Shown in pieces: positions 23,373-31,390 of a stretch of DNA of 31,390 bases. Origin of the DNA: Marine Group III euryarchaeote CG-Epi4 (GTDB lineage Archaea; Thermoplasmatota; Poseidoniia; MGIII; CG-Epi1); assembly GCA_001875365.1 (NCBI GenBank), contig MIYX01000024.1, positions 1 to 31,390 on the forward strand. Reading direction: 5' to 3'. A program made the position numbers and the translations under genes. The number at the start of each line of letters is the position of its first letter. Within the stretch, counting starts at the first letter, position 1. The notes under the pieces were generated by a model. The model saw only the letters and a program-made list of their open reading frames with translations, did not search any database and was not told the DNA's origin.

Positions 23373-26220
23373 AAAGCCACTCTTTTATTCGGTTTGAAAT
23401 CCATATCAAACTAGGTAAGACGAAAATTGCTATAAACATAGAGTAAATGATTGTAGCTGCAGTTATTATTCCAAAGTTACGTACCAAAGGCATAGGTGAT
23501 AAAAATAGTACTGCAAAACCAGAAACTGTTGTTAAACCTGAAATTAATAACGCTGAACCTGTTCTAACGATAGTAGTCTCAATTGCTTGACTTTCCGTCT
23601 TATGCTCTCTTTCCTCGCGATACCTTTCTACAATATGTATTGCATAATCTATTCCTAAGCCTATAGTTAATGCGGTAACCATCACAGTTAAAACATTAAG
23701 AGTAATTCCCAAAAGAGTCATTGTCGCTAATATCCAAACTGAAGCAAGAATTGTAGGTAAAACTGCAATGATACCGAGATCCAAACTTCGATAAATAAAT
23801 ACCAAAGTCATTCCAGCAAATAAAATAGCTATAAGTGTTGATGTTATTTGAGTCTTTTGAATCTCATTAACCGTTACACTTGTTAGAACATGCCCTCCTG
23901 TTGAACTTACCGTAAAGTTCTCAATAAAAATTTCAGGAATATTTGCATCCAATTCAGAGCGCATAAATTCTAATCCATTGTTATCTAATTCATAAGAAGT
24001 AGTGGGTCCAACATATATTCTAATTACTGAAGATACATAATTTCCCTCTGAATCTCGACTTAAAACATGCTTGATTTCATCAGCATAAGAATCGCCAGTA
24101 AAAGGGTCAGCAACATCTAATTCTCTCTGATATAAATAATCATATAGACTACGAATATCTGAATCTGTTGTTAGACTAAATGTTTTTGCCTGGTAAGTCA
24201 AGTTGAAGGTATCTGTCAATGATTGAACAAAAATAAAGTTATTCCTATCGTGAGCTTCTATAGATTGAACCAACGAATCTTCTGAAACATCTTGTAAATA
24301 GGAAAATTTAACTCGTGCTTTGTAAGAATTATTAAAAACATCTATAGATCCGCTAGAAGGAGTTGGAAAACCTGCAGAAGCTTGAATGTTTGTTAGTTTA
24401 TCATTTCCAATAAGTTTATTTGAAGAATCATACCATAAAACAATCACTTCTAAAGATGGAGAAACCACACTCTGTTCCATTACCCAATTAATATCTATAG
24501 TTTCAGCAGAATCTACTAAAAAAGAATTAGTGATAGTCCATTCGTGTGTTAAATTTTGGTTATTAGAAATGCTGTAATCCTCAGAATCTATAGCTCTTTG
24601 GATTAATTCATGGACTGACTCTACCCTAGCATTCGCGCCTACTTTAATGACATACCTATCATCGTTCAACCCTTTATTATTGGAACCTGTTTGACCATAT
24701 TGCAACTCATAATTGCCATCTAAGAAATCTGTTGAATCTATATCTCCTTCAACTAAAATTTGAGATTGTGAATAGCTAGCCCCTCTAAAATCTGATTGTA
24801 TTTTATCTGCTGTAACCATTATTTCTAAATCATCGGAAAGAAAATCATCCAATGAAAATGAAGTCTCAATCTGAGAAGCTCCACCAAGTGCTAGAATCGT
24901 TAAAACTATAACTGTTGAGATAATTGCTTGTGGATGCTTATCAACAATCTGGGAAGCTCTAGATATTGATAAATCTATTATCTCTGAATTTTGAGGCTTG
25001 ATTGCCATCTCATCGGAAGATGAATCCAATAAATACCTCATTGAGGTATAGAAGAATAAGGTTAAGATAAATGATGAAAAAATTCCAAAAGCACAAAGTA
25101 AACTAAAGTCTCTAACTGGACCAACACCTCCTGTAATCCCTGATAAAAAGGCAATTACTGTAGTAAACATTGCAAGAGACAAGGCCTGTCCTGTGTGAAT
25201 TTGAGACTCTATCAATGAATCCTCTAAACTACTTCCTGCAGCTATACCTTCTTGATACCTTCTGCTAACATGAACTGAAAAGTCAATACCTAAACCTACA
25301 ACCAGTGGGATAACTGCAACACCTAAAGCAGTCATTTTAATTCCAACAATGCCTGCAAATGAAAAAGTCCATAATATGGACAGAATCAGTGTTGTAATCG
25401 GCAAAACTACGTAACTCCAATGCCCGAAAGTGAGCCAAAGTAACACAACTGTAACTAAGAGCATGCCAACAATCATTAAAATATTTGTATACTGCGTGGA
25501 TTCATCGACATCAGAAGCTAAAAGATCAACGGAAAAGGCCTCTGCGCTTATATCGCTTCCAGAATCTTGATTGTGAGCTTCTGAAAGAGATCTCAAATTC
25601 TGACCGGCCTCTTTCTTCTGATCTGTAGATAAATCTGGATCTAAATTAACCATAATTATTGTTGAATTAGCTACAGGAGCTTTACGAACTGAAGTATCTG
25701 ATTCCACTATTATTAATGGATCTAAATTTAAATCCTTATTAATTAAAACATCCCCAACAAAATCAACTTCATTCCAGGAGTAATTCCCACTGCCTGTTGT
25801 AGATATAGACTCATAAACGAGCTCCCATGGTTCTTCTGCAGAACTAGCTGTTGACAAAGATAAACCTGAATCTATAAGTGCTGAATCAAAGAAGTCTGCC
25901 ACAGATAAAACGCTCTTGACTCCTTGAATTTGCGAACAATTATTATGAATATTGAGAATATCAACCAAATTGTCCATGGTAAGAACATTACTTCCACTTA
26001 CAGAAGTTAAATACAAATTAACGACACTTGAATCTTTACCAAAGTCTTCGCTGATTAAATCGTAAGTTTCAACCTCTTCAGATTGAGGCAAAAATGCCTG
26101 AACATCTGTTGAGAACTCTACTTTTAGGAGGAATGGAGATACTATTAATGTGACTAATGCTACGACTAAAACAATCTGTCTCGGACTGTCAATTGGGAGT
26201 CGCGCATAACGCTCTAGCAT
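23353..26220 (-). CDS. RND-superfamily exporter (MMPL/HpnN/Patched-like)
   Basis: A 955-residue protein with two similar halves, each with one helix, a large extracytoplasmic domain and a five-helix sterol-sensing-type block. The signature G-L-G-I-D-F-S-V-H with D313 occurs in the first half and G-L-G-I-D-Y-A-I-H with D858 in the second, both followed by R-Y. These are the proton-relay aspartates of the MMPL branch, which moves lipids and hydrophobic molecules (MmpL3, HpnN). No membrane-fusion protein is adjacent. It lies 35 nt after uppS on the same strand and is probably co-transcribed. The substrate is unknown; a polyprenyl or archaeal lipid is a guess from context. Confidence 0.9.
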   Translation of the reverse strand: MLERYARLPIDSPRQIVLVVALVTLIVSPFLLKVEFSTDVQAFLPQSEEVETYDLISEDFGKDSSVVNLYLTSVSGSNVLTMDNLVDILNIHNNCSQIQGVKSVLSVADFFDSALIDSGLSLSTASSAEEPWELVYESISTTGSGNYSWNEVDFVGDVLINKDLNLDPLIIVESDTSVRKAPVANSTIIMVNLDPDLSTDQKKEAGQNLRSLSEAHNQDSGSDISAEAFSVDLLASDVDESTQYTNILMIVGMLLVTVVLLWLTFGHWSYVVLPITTLILSILWTFSFAGIVGIKMTALGVAVIPLVVGLGIDFSVHVSRRYQEGIAAGSSLEDSLIESQIHTGQALSLAMFTTVIAFLSGITGGVGPVRDFSLLCAFGIFSSFILTLFFYTSMRYLLDSSSDEMAIKPQNSEIIDLSISRASQIVDKHPQAIISTVIVLTILALGGASQIETSFSLDDFLSDDLEIMVTADKIQSDFRGASYSQSQILVEGDIDSTDFLDGNYELQYGQTGSNNKGLNDDRYVIKVGANARVESVHELIQRAIDSEDYSISNNQNLTHEWTITNSFLVDSAETIDINWVMEQSVVSPSLEVIVLWYDSSNKLIGNDKLTNIQASAGFPTPSSGSIDVFNNSYKARVKFSYLQDVSEDSLVQSIEAHDRNNFIFVQSLTDTFNLTYQAKTFSLTTDSDIRSLYDYLYQRELDVADPFTGDSYADEIKHVLSRDSEGNYVSSVIRIYVGPTTSYELDNNGLEFMRSELDANIPEIFIENFTVSSTGGHVLTSVTVNEIQKTQITSTLIAILFAGMTLVFIYRSLDLGIIAVLPTILASVWILATMTLLGITLNVLTVMVTALTIGLGIDYAIHIVERYREEREHKTESQAIETTIVRTGSALLISGLTTVSGFAVLFLSPMPLVRNFGIITAATIIYSMFIAIFVLPSLIWISNRIKEWLSSQTLD

Positions 26221-26255
26221 ATTGGCTGCATAAGAAGGGTGCTTAAAACCTGTCG

Positions 26256-27056
26256 TTACTTACCTAACCTTCTATTCCTTTGTTGATATGACCTTATAGC
26301 TCTTAAAAAATCGATTTTTCTCATATCTGGCCAAAATACATCTGCAAAATATAATTCGGAATAGGCTAATTGCCAAAGTAAAAAATTACTTATTCTTTCT
26401 TCACCCGAGGTTCTCAAAATCAAATCTGGATCTGGCAAATCACTAGTATAAAGATTAGATGAAATCATATCTGCATCAATATCATCTGCTTTCAACTCCC
26501 CAGCCTCTATCATTTTACCAAGTATTTTCATCGAGCGTACAATTTCTTGTCTCCCTCCGTAAGCCACTGCCAAATTATAATTGAAATTTGCATAGTCTTT
26601 AGTTTTCGATTCTGCATAATCAATTGCATCTTTAACTCTGGCAGGAAGTAACTCTCTATGTCCTAAAGCTCTAACTCTAATTTTATTTTGATGAACTCTA
26701 GGATCATCTCCTGCATTTCTAAATGACTCCGCAAATAAATCCATAAGCTTTCCCAATTCCTCATCGCTTCTGTTAAAATTTTCTAACGAAAAAGCATAAA
26801 CTGTCAAAATTTTTATCCCAACTGAACGACACCAATCGGATAAATTTTCTAACGTATTCTTACCTTCAAGGTGTCCCTCATGAGGCAATAAACCAGCACT
26901 TTGGGCATATCTTCGATTTCCATCCATTATAACTGCCAAATGATTTGGTACGTCTCCATTCTTGACTTGATTCTCTAACCTCCTCTGATAGACTGCATAT
27001 ATTGGTGAAATTGCCTTCCGTGCTAATTTGAACACAGAAGACTCTAGATACAACAT
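26256..27056 (-). CDS. uppS: cis-Prenyltransferase (undecaprenyl diphosphate synthase family)
   Basis: A 266-residue Z-type prenyltransferase that makes the long polyprenyl diphosphate used as lipid carrier for N-glycans. I-M-D-G-N-R-R (43-49) carries the catalytic Asp (D45). V-Y-A-F-S-L-E-N-F-N-R and the late R-T-S-G-E-E-R-I-S-N-F-L-L-W-Q motif are complete, as is the aromatic Y-S-E-L-Y-F stretch. The N-terminal 35 residues are longer than in bacterial enzymes but usual for Archaea. It diverges from the tRNA methyltransferase with only 25 bp between starts, so the two promoters overlap and both mRNAs are probably leaderless. Confidence 0.95.
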   Translation of the reverse strand: MLYLESSVFKLARKAISPIYAVYQRRLENQVKNGDVPNHLAVIMDGNRRYAQSAGLLPHEGHLEGKNTLENLSDWCRSVGIKILTVYAFSLENFNRSDEELGKLMDLFAESFRNAGDDPRVHQNKIRVRALGHRELLPARVKDAIDYAESKTKDYANFNYNLAVAYGGRQEIVRSMKILGKMIEAGELKADDIDADMISSNLYTSDLPDPDLILRTSGEERISNFLLWQLAYSELYFADVFWPDMRKIDFLRAIRSYQQRNRRLGK

Positions 27057-27065
27057 TATAAAACA
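27055..27065 (+). promoter_or_regulatory. TATA box of the tRNA methyltransferase gene (overlaps the uppS start)
   Basis: CATTATAAAAC is centred about 22-26 nt before the ATG at 27082 and includes the first bases of uppS. The 25-bp gap holds TATA-like elements for both directions (minus: CCTATAAAAG or ATTTAATCC), so polymerase binding for the two genes should be mutually exclusive. Confidence 0.45.
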
Positions 27066-27081
27066 ACTTTTATAGGATTAA

Positions 27082-28077
27082 ATGCGAGAAAACTATTTAC
27101 TTGAATTAGGCGGTGAAAATACGAATTTGGGTAAACATGAAGCTCTCGAATTACTTAAATTCAGAAAATACAACCCTAAAATTGAATTTGATTATCAAAA
27201 AATAATCATCATTTCTACTTCAAATGAAATTGATGATAAGGTTATGTCTAGGTTATCTATGACAAGAAGAATTTCGAAAGTTATTTTCACTTCAACGAGA
27301 AATAATTTGCAAATGGCATTAGAAGATTTAGAAAAAATTGATATTGGTAAAAATAGTTTCGCTATTAGGCAAATTGGTACCCAAAATTTAAATGGAAAAA
27401 GTGCCTTAATATCTGTTGGGGAAAAAATTTCAAGCAATAACAAGACTGATTTAAGAAACCCTGAGGTTACAGTACTCTTATACAGACTAAAAAGAACTTT
27501 TATTTCCTTAAATTATAAAGAATGGGAAACTGGTTACAAAAGATGTCTTGATCACCACATAAGCAATCGCCCATACTTTTCTCCAATTAGTATTAATCCA
27601 AGAATAGCCCGAGCAATGGTTAACCTATCTAATTGCAACGGAGAGGAACCGCTGATAGATCCTTTCTGTGGTACAGGAGGGATACTCATTGAAGCTGCAG
27701 ATATGGGAATAGAGGTAACAGGAATAGATCTCAAAGAAAAAATGGTTGAATTCACAAAGGGTAATCTTAAACATTATGGGTTTAAGGGTAAGCTGATAGC
27801 TTCTGATTTTGGAGAAATAAGCAACCAGGATTTTAGCTCCATTGTTTGTGATCCTCCGTATGGTATAGCTTCTACTACTGGAGGCGAAGACATCAAAGAT
27901 TTAATGAAGAGATGCTTAGACTCATTTCAAAAAAAGATGGCCAAAAAACAACGACTTGTAATTGCTGTATCTAACCCAAATATTGTTGAAAATCCAAATC
28001 TCAAGCTACTGTACAAATTTGAATGGTATATCCATAAATCTCTTACTAGAAATATTATTGTGTTAGAGAAAAATTAA
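27082..28077 (+). CDS. tRNA (guanine10-N2)-dimethyltransferase, Trm-G10/Trm11 type
   Basis: A 331-residue protein with an N-terminal THUMP-type RNA-binding region (about 1-150) and a Rossmann methyltransferase domain. N-R-P-Y-F-S-P (162-168) and A-R-A-M-V-N-L are typical of the Trm11/TrmG10 group. D-P-F-C-G-T-G-G (193-200) is the AdoMet motif, and C-D-P-P-Y-G (256-261) is the N-methyltransferase catalytic motif acting on the exocyclic amine. It would methylate G10 of many archaeal tRNAs. The stop shares the bases TTAA with the convergent PKD-protein stop. Confidence 0.9.
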   Translation: MRENYLLELGGENTNLGKHEALELLKFRKYNPKIEFDYQKIIIISTSNEIDDKVMSRLSMTRRISKVIFTSTRNNLQMALEDLEKIDIGKNSFAIRQIGTQNLNGKSALISVGEKISSNNKTDLRNPEVTVLLYRLKRTFISLNYKEWETGYKRCLDHHISNRPYFSPISINPRIARAMVNLSNCNGEEPLIDPFCGTGGILIEAADMGIEVTGIDLKEKMVEFTKGNLKHYGFKGKLIASDFGEISNQDFSSIVCDPPYGIASTTGGEDIKDLMKRCLDSFQKKMAKKQRLVIAVSNPNIVENPNLKLLYKFEWYIHKSLTRNIIVLEKN

Positions 28078-28796
28078 TACTTAACATTAACCACGATTTC
28101 ATAACCCATCTCCCCATTTGTACATTCAATCACTATGATATAATCTCCATTAGGTTCTAATCTATTATCTGTAATCGACCAAGAACCGGTCCCTTCCTGT
28201 TCACCGGTAGCGTTTTCTAGTATATTACCCTCTGAATCTTCCAAATACATATCAACTGTAGAAGAATCTAAATTGATTATTCCTTGCTGATCATCTGATA
28301 AGTTCCAATCAACATCAAGACTTATTGCGCCCGCTTGAACTGGAAATGTGATCGTCTCTGTTTGCCCTTCACTCAGACTACCACTAAATTCACCTTTGTA
28401 GTTACTTACTACAGTGACTGTGGTTACGGCTTCATCTGATAATCCCTCAGAATCAAAAACTATTAATTTAACCTCAAACTCACCCTCGCCAGGATAATTC
28501 CTTGTGACGACTTCGCCTTCATATTCTTTATTATCTCCTTCAAACATCCATACATAAGACAATGCATCGCCATCTGAATCTGTCGATTTCGAAGCTGTAA
28601 AATTAATATCTGAATCAACTTGTACCTTTGGGTTAGTTGGGTCAATTATTGCATTAGGAGCTGAATTACCTCCAGACTGTTCGCCATCACTAGAGTCATC
28701 ATCATCTTCATTGAGAACAAATGCATAATAACCATAACCTCCTGAAACGCCAACTGCAAATAGCAAAATTGTTAGTAGCAAAGAAATCTTCTTCAT
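28074..28796 (-). CDS. Anchored or secreted PKD-domain protein
   Basis: A 240-residue protein with an N-terminal hydrophobic segment (5-27) and no lipobox cysteine, then an acidic linker (E-D-D-D-D, G-E-Q). A PKD domain follows at about 45-131 (A-P-N-A-I-I-D-P, D-S-D-G-D-A-L-S-Y-V-W-M-F-E-G, Y-P-G-E-G-E-F-E-V-K-L-I-V-F-D-S-E-G). The C-terminal 100 residues form a second beta-rich domain resembling a pre-peptidase C-terminal (PPC) fold. No catalytic module is present, so it is probably a surface adhesion or structural protein held by an uncleaved signal anchor. Function is unassigned. Confidence 0.8.
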   Translation of the reverse strand: MKKISLLLTILLFAVGVSGGYGYYAFVLNEDDDDSSDGEQSGGNSAPNAIIDPTNPKVQVDSDINFTASKSTDSDGDALSYVWMFEGDNKEYEGEVVTRNYPGEGEFEVKLIVFDSEGLSDEAVTTVTVVSNYKGEFSGSLSEGQTETITFPVQAGAISLDVDWNLSDDQQGIINLDSSTVDMYLEDSEGNILENATGEQEGTGSWSITDNRLEPNGDYIIVIECTNGEMGYEIVVNVKY

Positions 28797-28862
28797 TATA
28801 AGTTACCTATTTTTAGCCTTATTAATAATTAACCTCGAAATAATTAAGTCTATGAGGAAAAG

Positions 28863-28871
28863 AATATAAAT
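28863..28871 (+). promoter_or_regulatory. TATA box of the uS13-uS4-uS11-rpoD operon
   Basis: AATATAAAT is centred about 53 nt before the GTG start of uS13. Initiation near 28893 would leave a leader of about 27 nt that carries a Shine-Dalgarno-like AAGAGGT at 28909-28915. This operon is therefore leadered, unlike several leaderless genes in the window. Confidence 0.55.
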
Positions 28872-28919
28872 AGACCGCCCGGCTAGCGCAGCCTTGAGAA
28901 TTTATTCCAAGAGGTAAAC

Positions 28920-29375
28920 GTGTCCGAAGACCCAGATTTCAAATACATAATTCGCATAGCAAACTCAGACGTTTCAGGAGAGCAAAGACTAGGTTACGCT
29001 CTAACCTCAATCAGAGGTATTGGTTCTAGAATTAGTAACGCTATTATTCAGAAATTAAAGTTAGACAGTGAAAAACTCGCTGGTAAACTAACTGATAAAA
29101 ATATTGAAGATATAGAAAAAGCTATTGAAAATGTGAATGATTTTGTTCCTACTTGGCTTTTAAACCGCCAAAAAGATTATGATACTGGTAAAGATATACA
29201 TCCTGTTAGTATTGATTTAAAAATGCTTCATGAAGATGACATAAACCGAATGAAGAAAGTAAAATCATACAAAGGAGTAAGACATGCATCTGGACACAAA
29301 GTACGTGGACAAAGAACTTACTCAAATGGACGAAGAGGACTGGCTTTGGGCGTAAGTAAAAGGAAAGGTGCATAG
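28920..29375 (+). CDS. rpsM: Ribosomal protein uS13
   Basis: A 151-residue small-subunit head protein. The N-terminal I-I-R-I-A-N-S-D-V-S-G-E-Q-R-L segment and the T-S-I-R-G-I-G-S-R helix-hairpin-helix start are typical of archaeal S13 (about 148-155 aa), as is the C-terminal basic R-G-Q-R-T-Y-S-N-G-R-R-G tail that reaches the tRNA sites. The start is GTG at 28920, preceded by GAGGT. It is first in the conserved uS13-uS4-uS11-rpoD operon and is separated from uS4 by 4 nt. Confidence 0.97.
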   Translation: MSEDPDFKYIIRIANSDVSGEQRLGYALTSIRGIGSRISNAIIQKLKLDSEKLAGKLTDKNIEDIEKAIENVNDFVPTWLLNRQKDYDTGKDIHPVSIDLKMLHEDDINRMKKVKSYKGVRHASGHKVRGQRTYSNGRRGLALGVSKRKGA

Positions 29376-29379
29376 ATAA

Positions 29380-30018
29380 ATGGGCGATCCAAAATTTCCT
29401 AGTAAACACTACAATACTCCTTCACACCCTTGGCAAAAGACTCGTATTGAACAGGAAAGGACTCTCACTCACCAGTACGGACTAAAATCCAAAAAAGAAA
29501 TATGGAAGGCTGATACAAAAGTTCGTGAAATGAGACGTCAAGCAAGAAAATTAACAGCTAAGGCAAATGATAAACAAGCCCAAAAAGAAAAATCTCTTCT
29601 CCTGGGTAAACTAAATAGATTAGGGATGTTAGAACAAGGAGCTGCTCTAGAAGACATACTAAGAATGTCTCCTGAAAATGTTTTAGATAGAAGACTCCAA
29701 ACACAGGTTTATTTGCAAGGCTTAGCTTCAACTGTTAAGCAATCAAGGCAACTTATTATCCACGGGCATATCTCTGTTGAAGGTGCAGTAAATAGAGTAC
29801 CTGGAATGCTGGTAACTAAAACTCAAGAAAAAAATATAACCTATTCACCTTCATCTGCATTAAACAGTGACTTACATCCTGTAAGGCCTGGTGCCAAAGC
29901 GACATATGAAGATGAAGAAATCGTAGATGAAAAAACTGAGTCTGAAAAAGAACCGAAAGAAGAGGCTGAAAAAAAGGAAACTGAAAATAATGATGACAAA
30001 AAGGAGGAGGCTAAATAA
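29380..30018 (+). CDS. rpsD: Ribosomal protein uS4
   Basis: A 212-residue protein that nucleates 30S assembly. The N-terminal [17 protein letters not shown] is characteristic of archaeal uS4, and the S4 RNA-binding domain (about 104-165) has R-R-L-Q-T and Q-L-I-I-H-G-H-I. The C-terminal 35 residues (about 177-212) are an almost pure Glu/Lys/Asp tail not needed for the fold and longer than in many relatives. An AAAGGTG lies just upstream of the ATG. The start codon of uS11 overlaps the stop of this gene by 1 nt. Confidence 0.97.
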   Translation: MGDPKFPSKHYNTPSHPWQKTRIEQERTLTHQYGLKSKKEIWKADTKVREMRRQARKLTAKANDKQAQKEKSLLLGKLNRLGMLEQGAALEDILRMSPENVLDRRLQTQVYLQGLASTVKQSRQLIIHGHISVEGAVNRVPGMLVTKTQEKNITYSPSSALNSDLHPVRPGAKATYEDEEIVDEKTESEKEPKEEAEKKETENNDDKKEEAK

Positions 30019-30401
30019 TGAATAAATGGGCTGTTGCACATATATTTGCATCTCACAACAACATAATAATTACTGCAACTGATTCAACAGGTGCAGAAAC
30101 TATAGCTAAATGTTCTGGAGGGATGGTTGTTAGATCGCAAAGAGAAGAATCAAGACCTCATGCAGCCATGCTAGCTGCAGGACAAGTTGCTGAAGCTTTA
30201 CAAGAACGAGGAATTAAAGAAGTTCACGTTAAACTAAGAGGAGCTGGAGGCAAGAGAGGCGGTACTCCGGGACCTGGCGCTCAGGCTGCGATAAGAACGC
30301 TGGCCAGAGCTGGTATGACCATTTCAAGAATTGATGATGTTACACCTATTCCACACGATGGCGGAAAAGCCAAAGGTGGAAGAAGAGGAAGGAGAGTTTA
30401 A
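30018..30401 (+). CDS. rpsK: Ribosomal protein uS11
   Basis: A 127-residue platform protein of the small subunit. Motifs are [35 protein letters not shown] and the tail I-P-H-D-G followed by a basic G-R-R-G-R-R-V end. Length and start are standard. A strong GGAGGAGG lies in the last codons of uS4, so translation is efficiently re-initiated. It overlaps rpoD by 1 nt. Confidence 0.98.
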   Translation: MNKWAVAHIFASHNNIIITATDSTGAETIAKCSGGMVVRSQREESRPHAAMLAAGQVAEALQERGIKEVHVKLRGAGGKRGGTPGPGAQAAIRTLARAGMTISRIDDVTPIPHDGGKAKGGRRGRRV

Positions 30402-31258
30402 TGAAAGTCAAACTAAGAAAGAATGAAAAATTCTTTACTCAAGTTGAATTTCAAGATGTAAATTACTCGTTTGTAAATTCTATTCGAAGATCCTTAGTTT
30501 CAATGGTTCCTTGTCTTGCGATACACGAAGTAGATTTTCACATGGGATCTTTGGGAGCTTATGTCGATGAAGAAAGCGGTGAAGAAAAGGAATACGAATC
30601 CATCAGTGCAATGTTCAATGAAATAGTAGCACACCGCATTGGAATGTTACCTATTCCTACTGATGGAAAGACTGTAGAGGCATTTGCTGACAGTATAGGT
30701 GATGATTCAAAACAACCTGAAATAATGTATTCACTACACAAACAAGGACCTTGCACAGTTTATTCTGGAGATCTTGAACCTGTAAATGGTGATACATCAT
30801 TAGTTATACCTGAGACCAGTGTACCTATTGTTAAACTGGCTGAAGGACAAGCTATTCTTGTTTATGCAAAAGCAAAAATGGGCACTGCAAAACAACATGC
30901 AAAATGGCAAACAGTTGTAGCTCCTAGGTTCTATCAGGCCCCAACTTTAACTGTTTCCTCTGGGAAAGGCAGTAAAACTGTCATAGATAAGGTAGGAAAA
31001 GAAAATTTCAAAAAGAAGGGTAAAAATCACGTTATAGAAGATCCTGTCAAAGCACATGAGGCTATTAAGAAAGCTGAATCATTATGGAATGATGAAGATG
31101 CAAAGAATGCTATGACTGTGACTCGTAACAAAACGCATTTTATTTTGGAATTTGAAACTACTGGTGCTATGGAAGCTAAACTAGCTCTAGAGCAAGCTCT
31201 GAAATCTTTAGATACGCACTGTAAAGACTTCATGACCTCTATTGACGCAGCCGCATAA
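30401..31258 (+). CDS. rpoD: DNA-directed RNA polymerase subunit D
   Basis: A 285-residue homologue of Rpb3/alpha that starts polymerase assembly with subunit L. N-terminal F-V-N-S-I-R-R-S-L-V-S-M-V-P and the A-H-R-I-G-M-L-P-I-P motif mark the dimerisation domain, and A-K-W-Q-T-V-V-A-P ends domain 2. The extra domain that in many archaea carries a ferredoxin-like Fe-S cluster is present in length (about 170-230) but contains no cysteines, so this subunit should be cluster-free. The C-terminal F-I-L-E-F-E-T-T-G dimer strand and final helix are normal. Confidence 0.97.
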   Translation: MKVKLRKNEKFFTQVEFQDVNYSFVNSIRRSLVSMVPCLAIHEVDFHMGSLGAYVDEESGEEKEYESISAMFNEIVAHRIGMLPIPTDGKTVEAFADSIGDDSKQPEIMYSLHKQGPCTVYSGDLEPVNGDTSLVIPETSVPIVKLAEGQAILVYAKAKMGTAKQHAKWQTVVAPRFYQAPTLTVSSGKGSKTVIDKVGKENFKKKGKNHVIEDPVKAHEAIKKAESLWNDEDAKNAMTVTRNKTHFILEFETTGAMEAKLALEQALKSLDTHCKDFMTSIDAAA

Positions 31259-31310
31259 TTAATACTCTTCAAAATACATTATTAGCTGAATGCACTAGTG
31301 TAGATGTTAT

Positions 31311-31318
31311 CAATATAC
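31311..31318 (+). promoter_or_regulatory. TATA box of tRNA-Leu
   Basis: CAATATAC is centred about 25 nt before the first base of the tRNA (31340), the standard archaeal distance. It suggests that the tRNA has its own promoter although it follows rpoD by only 81 bases. Confidence 0.5.
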
Positions 31319-31339
31319 CTCTTTATGATTATTACACAT

Positions 31340-31390
31340 GCGGGGGTCGCATAGCCAGGCCAATTGCGCTAGGTTGAGGGCCTAGTCCTT
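31340..31390 (+). tRNA. tRNA-Leu (anticodon GAG), 5' part only
   Basis: The sequence begins GCGGGGG-TC-GCATAGCC, the usual start of archaeal class II tRNA-Leu. The anticodon stem CTAGG/CCTAG encloses TTGAGGG with anticodon GAG at 31375-31377. The window ends as the long variable arm begins. It lies between rpoD and, by the usual archaeal order, the eL18 ribosomal operon that should follow outside the window. Confidence 0.92.

Noticed and set aside
29910..30018. Acidic Lys/Glu tail of uS4 as a separate domain or frameshift
   Set aside because: The reading frame is continuous to the overlapping uS11 start, and charged tails are common on archaeal ribosomal proteins; it looks like a simple extension.
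1..31390. CRISPR arrays, insertion sequences, phage genes, toxin-antitoxin or defence systems
   Set aside because: No regularly spaced repeats, transposase or integrase motifs, terminal inverted repeats or target duplications were seen; both tRNA genes lack attachment-like repeats nearby.

Overview
The window is a densely packed stretch of an AT-rich archaeal chromosome. The archaeal assignment rests on an A-type ATP synthase operon, a proteasome-activating nucleotidase (PAN), the bridging factor aMBF1, ribosomal protein eL40, a TrmB-type regulator, the uS13-uS4-uS11-rpoD operon, and TATA boxes about 25 nt upstream of many starts. Bacterial-style beta-oxidation genes, a eukaryote/bacteria-like P5C dehydrogenase and a DUF3068/PorA-like surface protein fit a marine planktonic heterotroph of the Thermoplasmatota side (Marine Group II or III). 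That lineage call is inference from gene content, not phylogeny. I see no mobile elements, CRISPR arrays, prophage genes or broken genes.

Layout. (1) 1-4515, minus strand: A-type ATP synthase operon atpH-I-K-E-C-F-A, with atpA cut by the window edge. (2) 4648-4725: tRNA-Ile(GAT). (3) 4779-12966: a fatty-acid degradation island. It holds an enoyl-CoA isomerase/hydratase on plus; then a minus-strand operon of thiolase, FadN-type hydratase/dehydrogenase, FadE-type acyl-CoA dehydrogenase, 2,4-dienoyl-CoA reductase-like SDR and a hotdog thioesterase; and a divergent TrmB-family regulator. (4) 12972-19972: a 61-aa membrane peptide, P5C dehydrogenase, an anchored alpha/beta hydrolase, a large DUF3068-like surface protein, an unknown six-TM protein and aMBF1. 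(5) 20026-23372: PAN and ribose-5-phosphate isomerase overlapping in one operon, eL40, and a CNNM/CorC-type membrane protein. (6) 23353-28796: RND-superfamily exporter with cis-prenyltransferase, the tRNA guanine-10 methyltransferase, and a PKD-domain secreted protein. (7) 28920-31390: ribosomal/RNA polymerase operon uS13-uS4-uS11-rpoD followed by the 5' part of tRNA-Leu(GAG).

How the genes work together. Region 3 is a near-complete beta-oxidation spiral with the two auxiliary activities needed for unsaturated acyl chains, apparently controlled by the divergent TrmB protein through a shared promoter region. Its reducing equivalents would feed the respiratory chain, whose ion gradient drives the ATP synthase next door. 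P5C dehydrogenase adds proline/arginine catabolism to glutamate. PAN would feed proteins to the proteasome. uppS and the RND exporter sit together and may serve lipid-linked glycan or membrane-lipid traffic.

No intergenic stretch exceeds about 130 bases. All six convergent gene pairs end within -20 to +5 nt of each other. No single gene cluster is clearly an unknown system. The best leads are the regulated unsaturated-fatty-acid island, the tandem DUF3068 protein with a hairpin over its ribosome site, the uppS-RND pair, and the altered nucleophile elbow of the membrane hydrolase.
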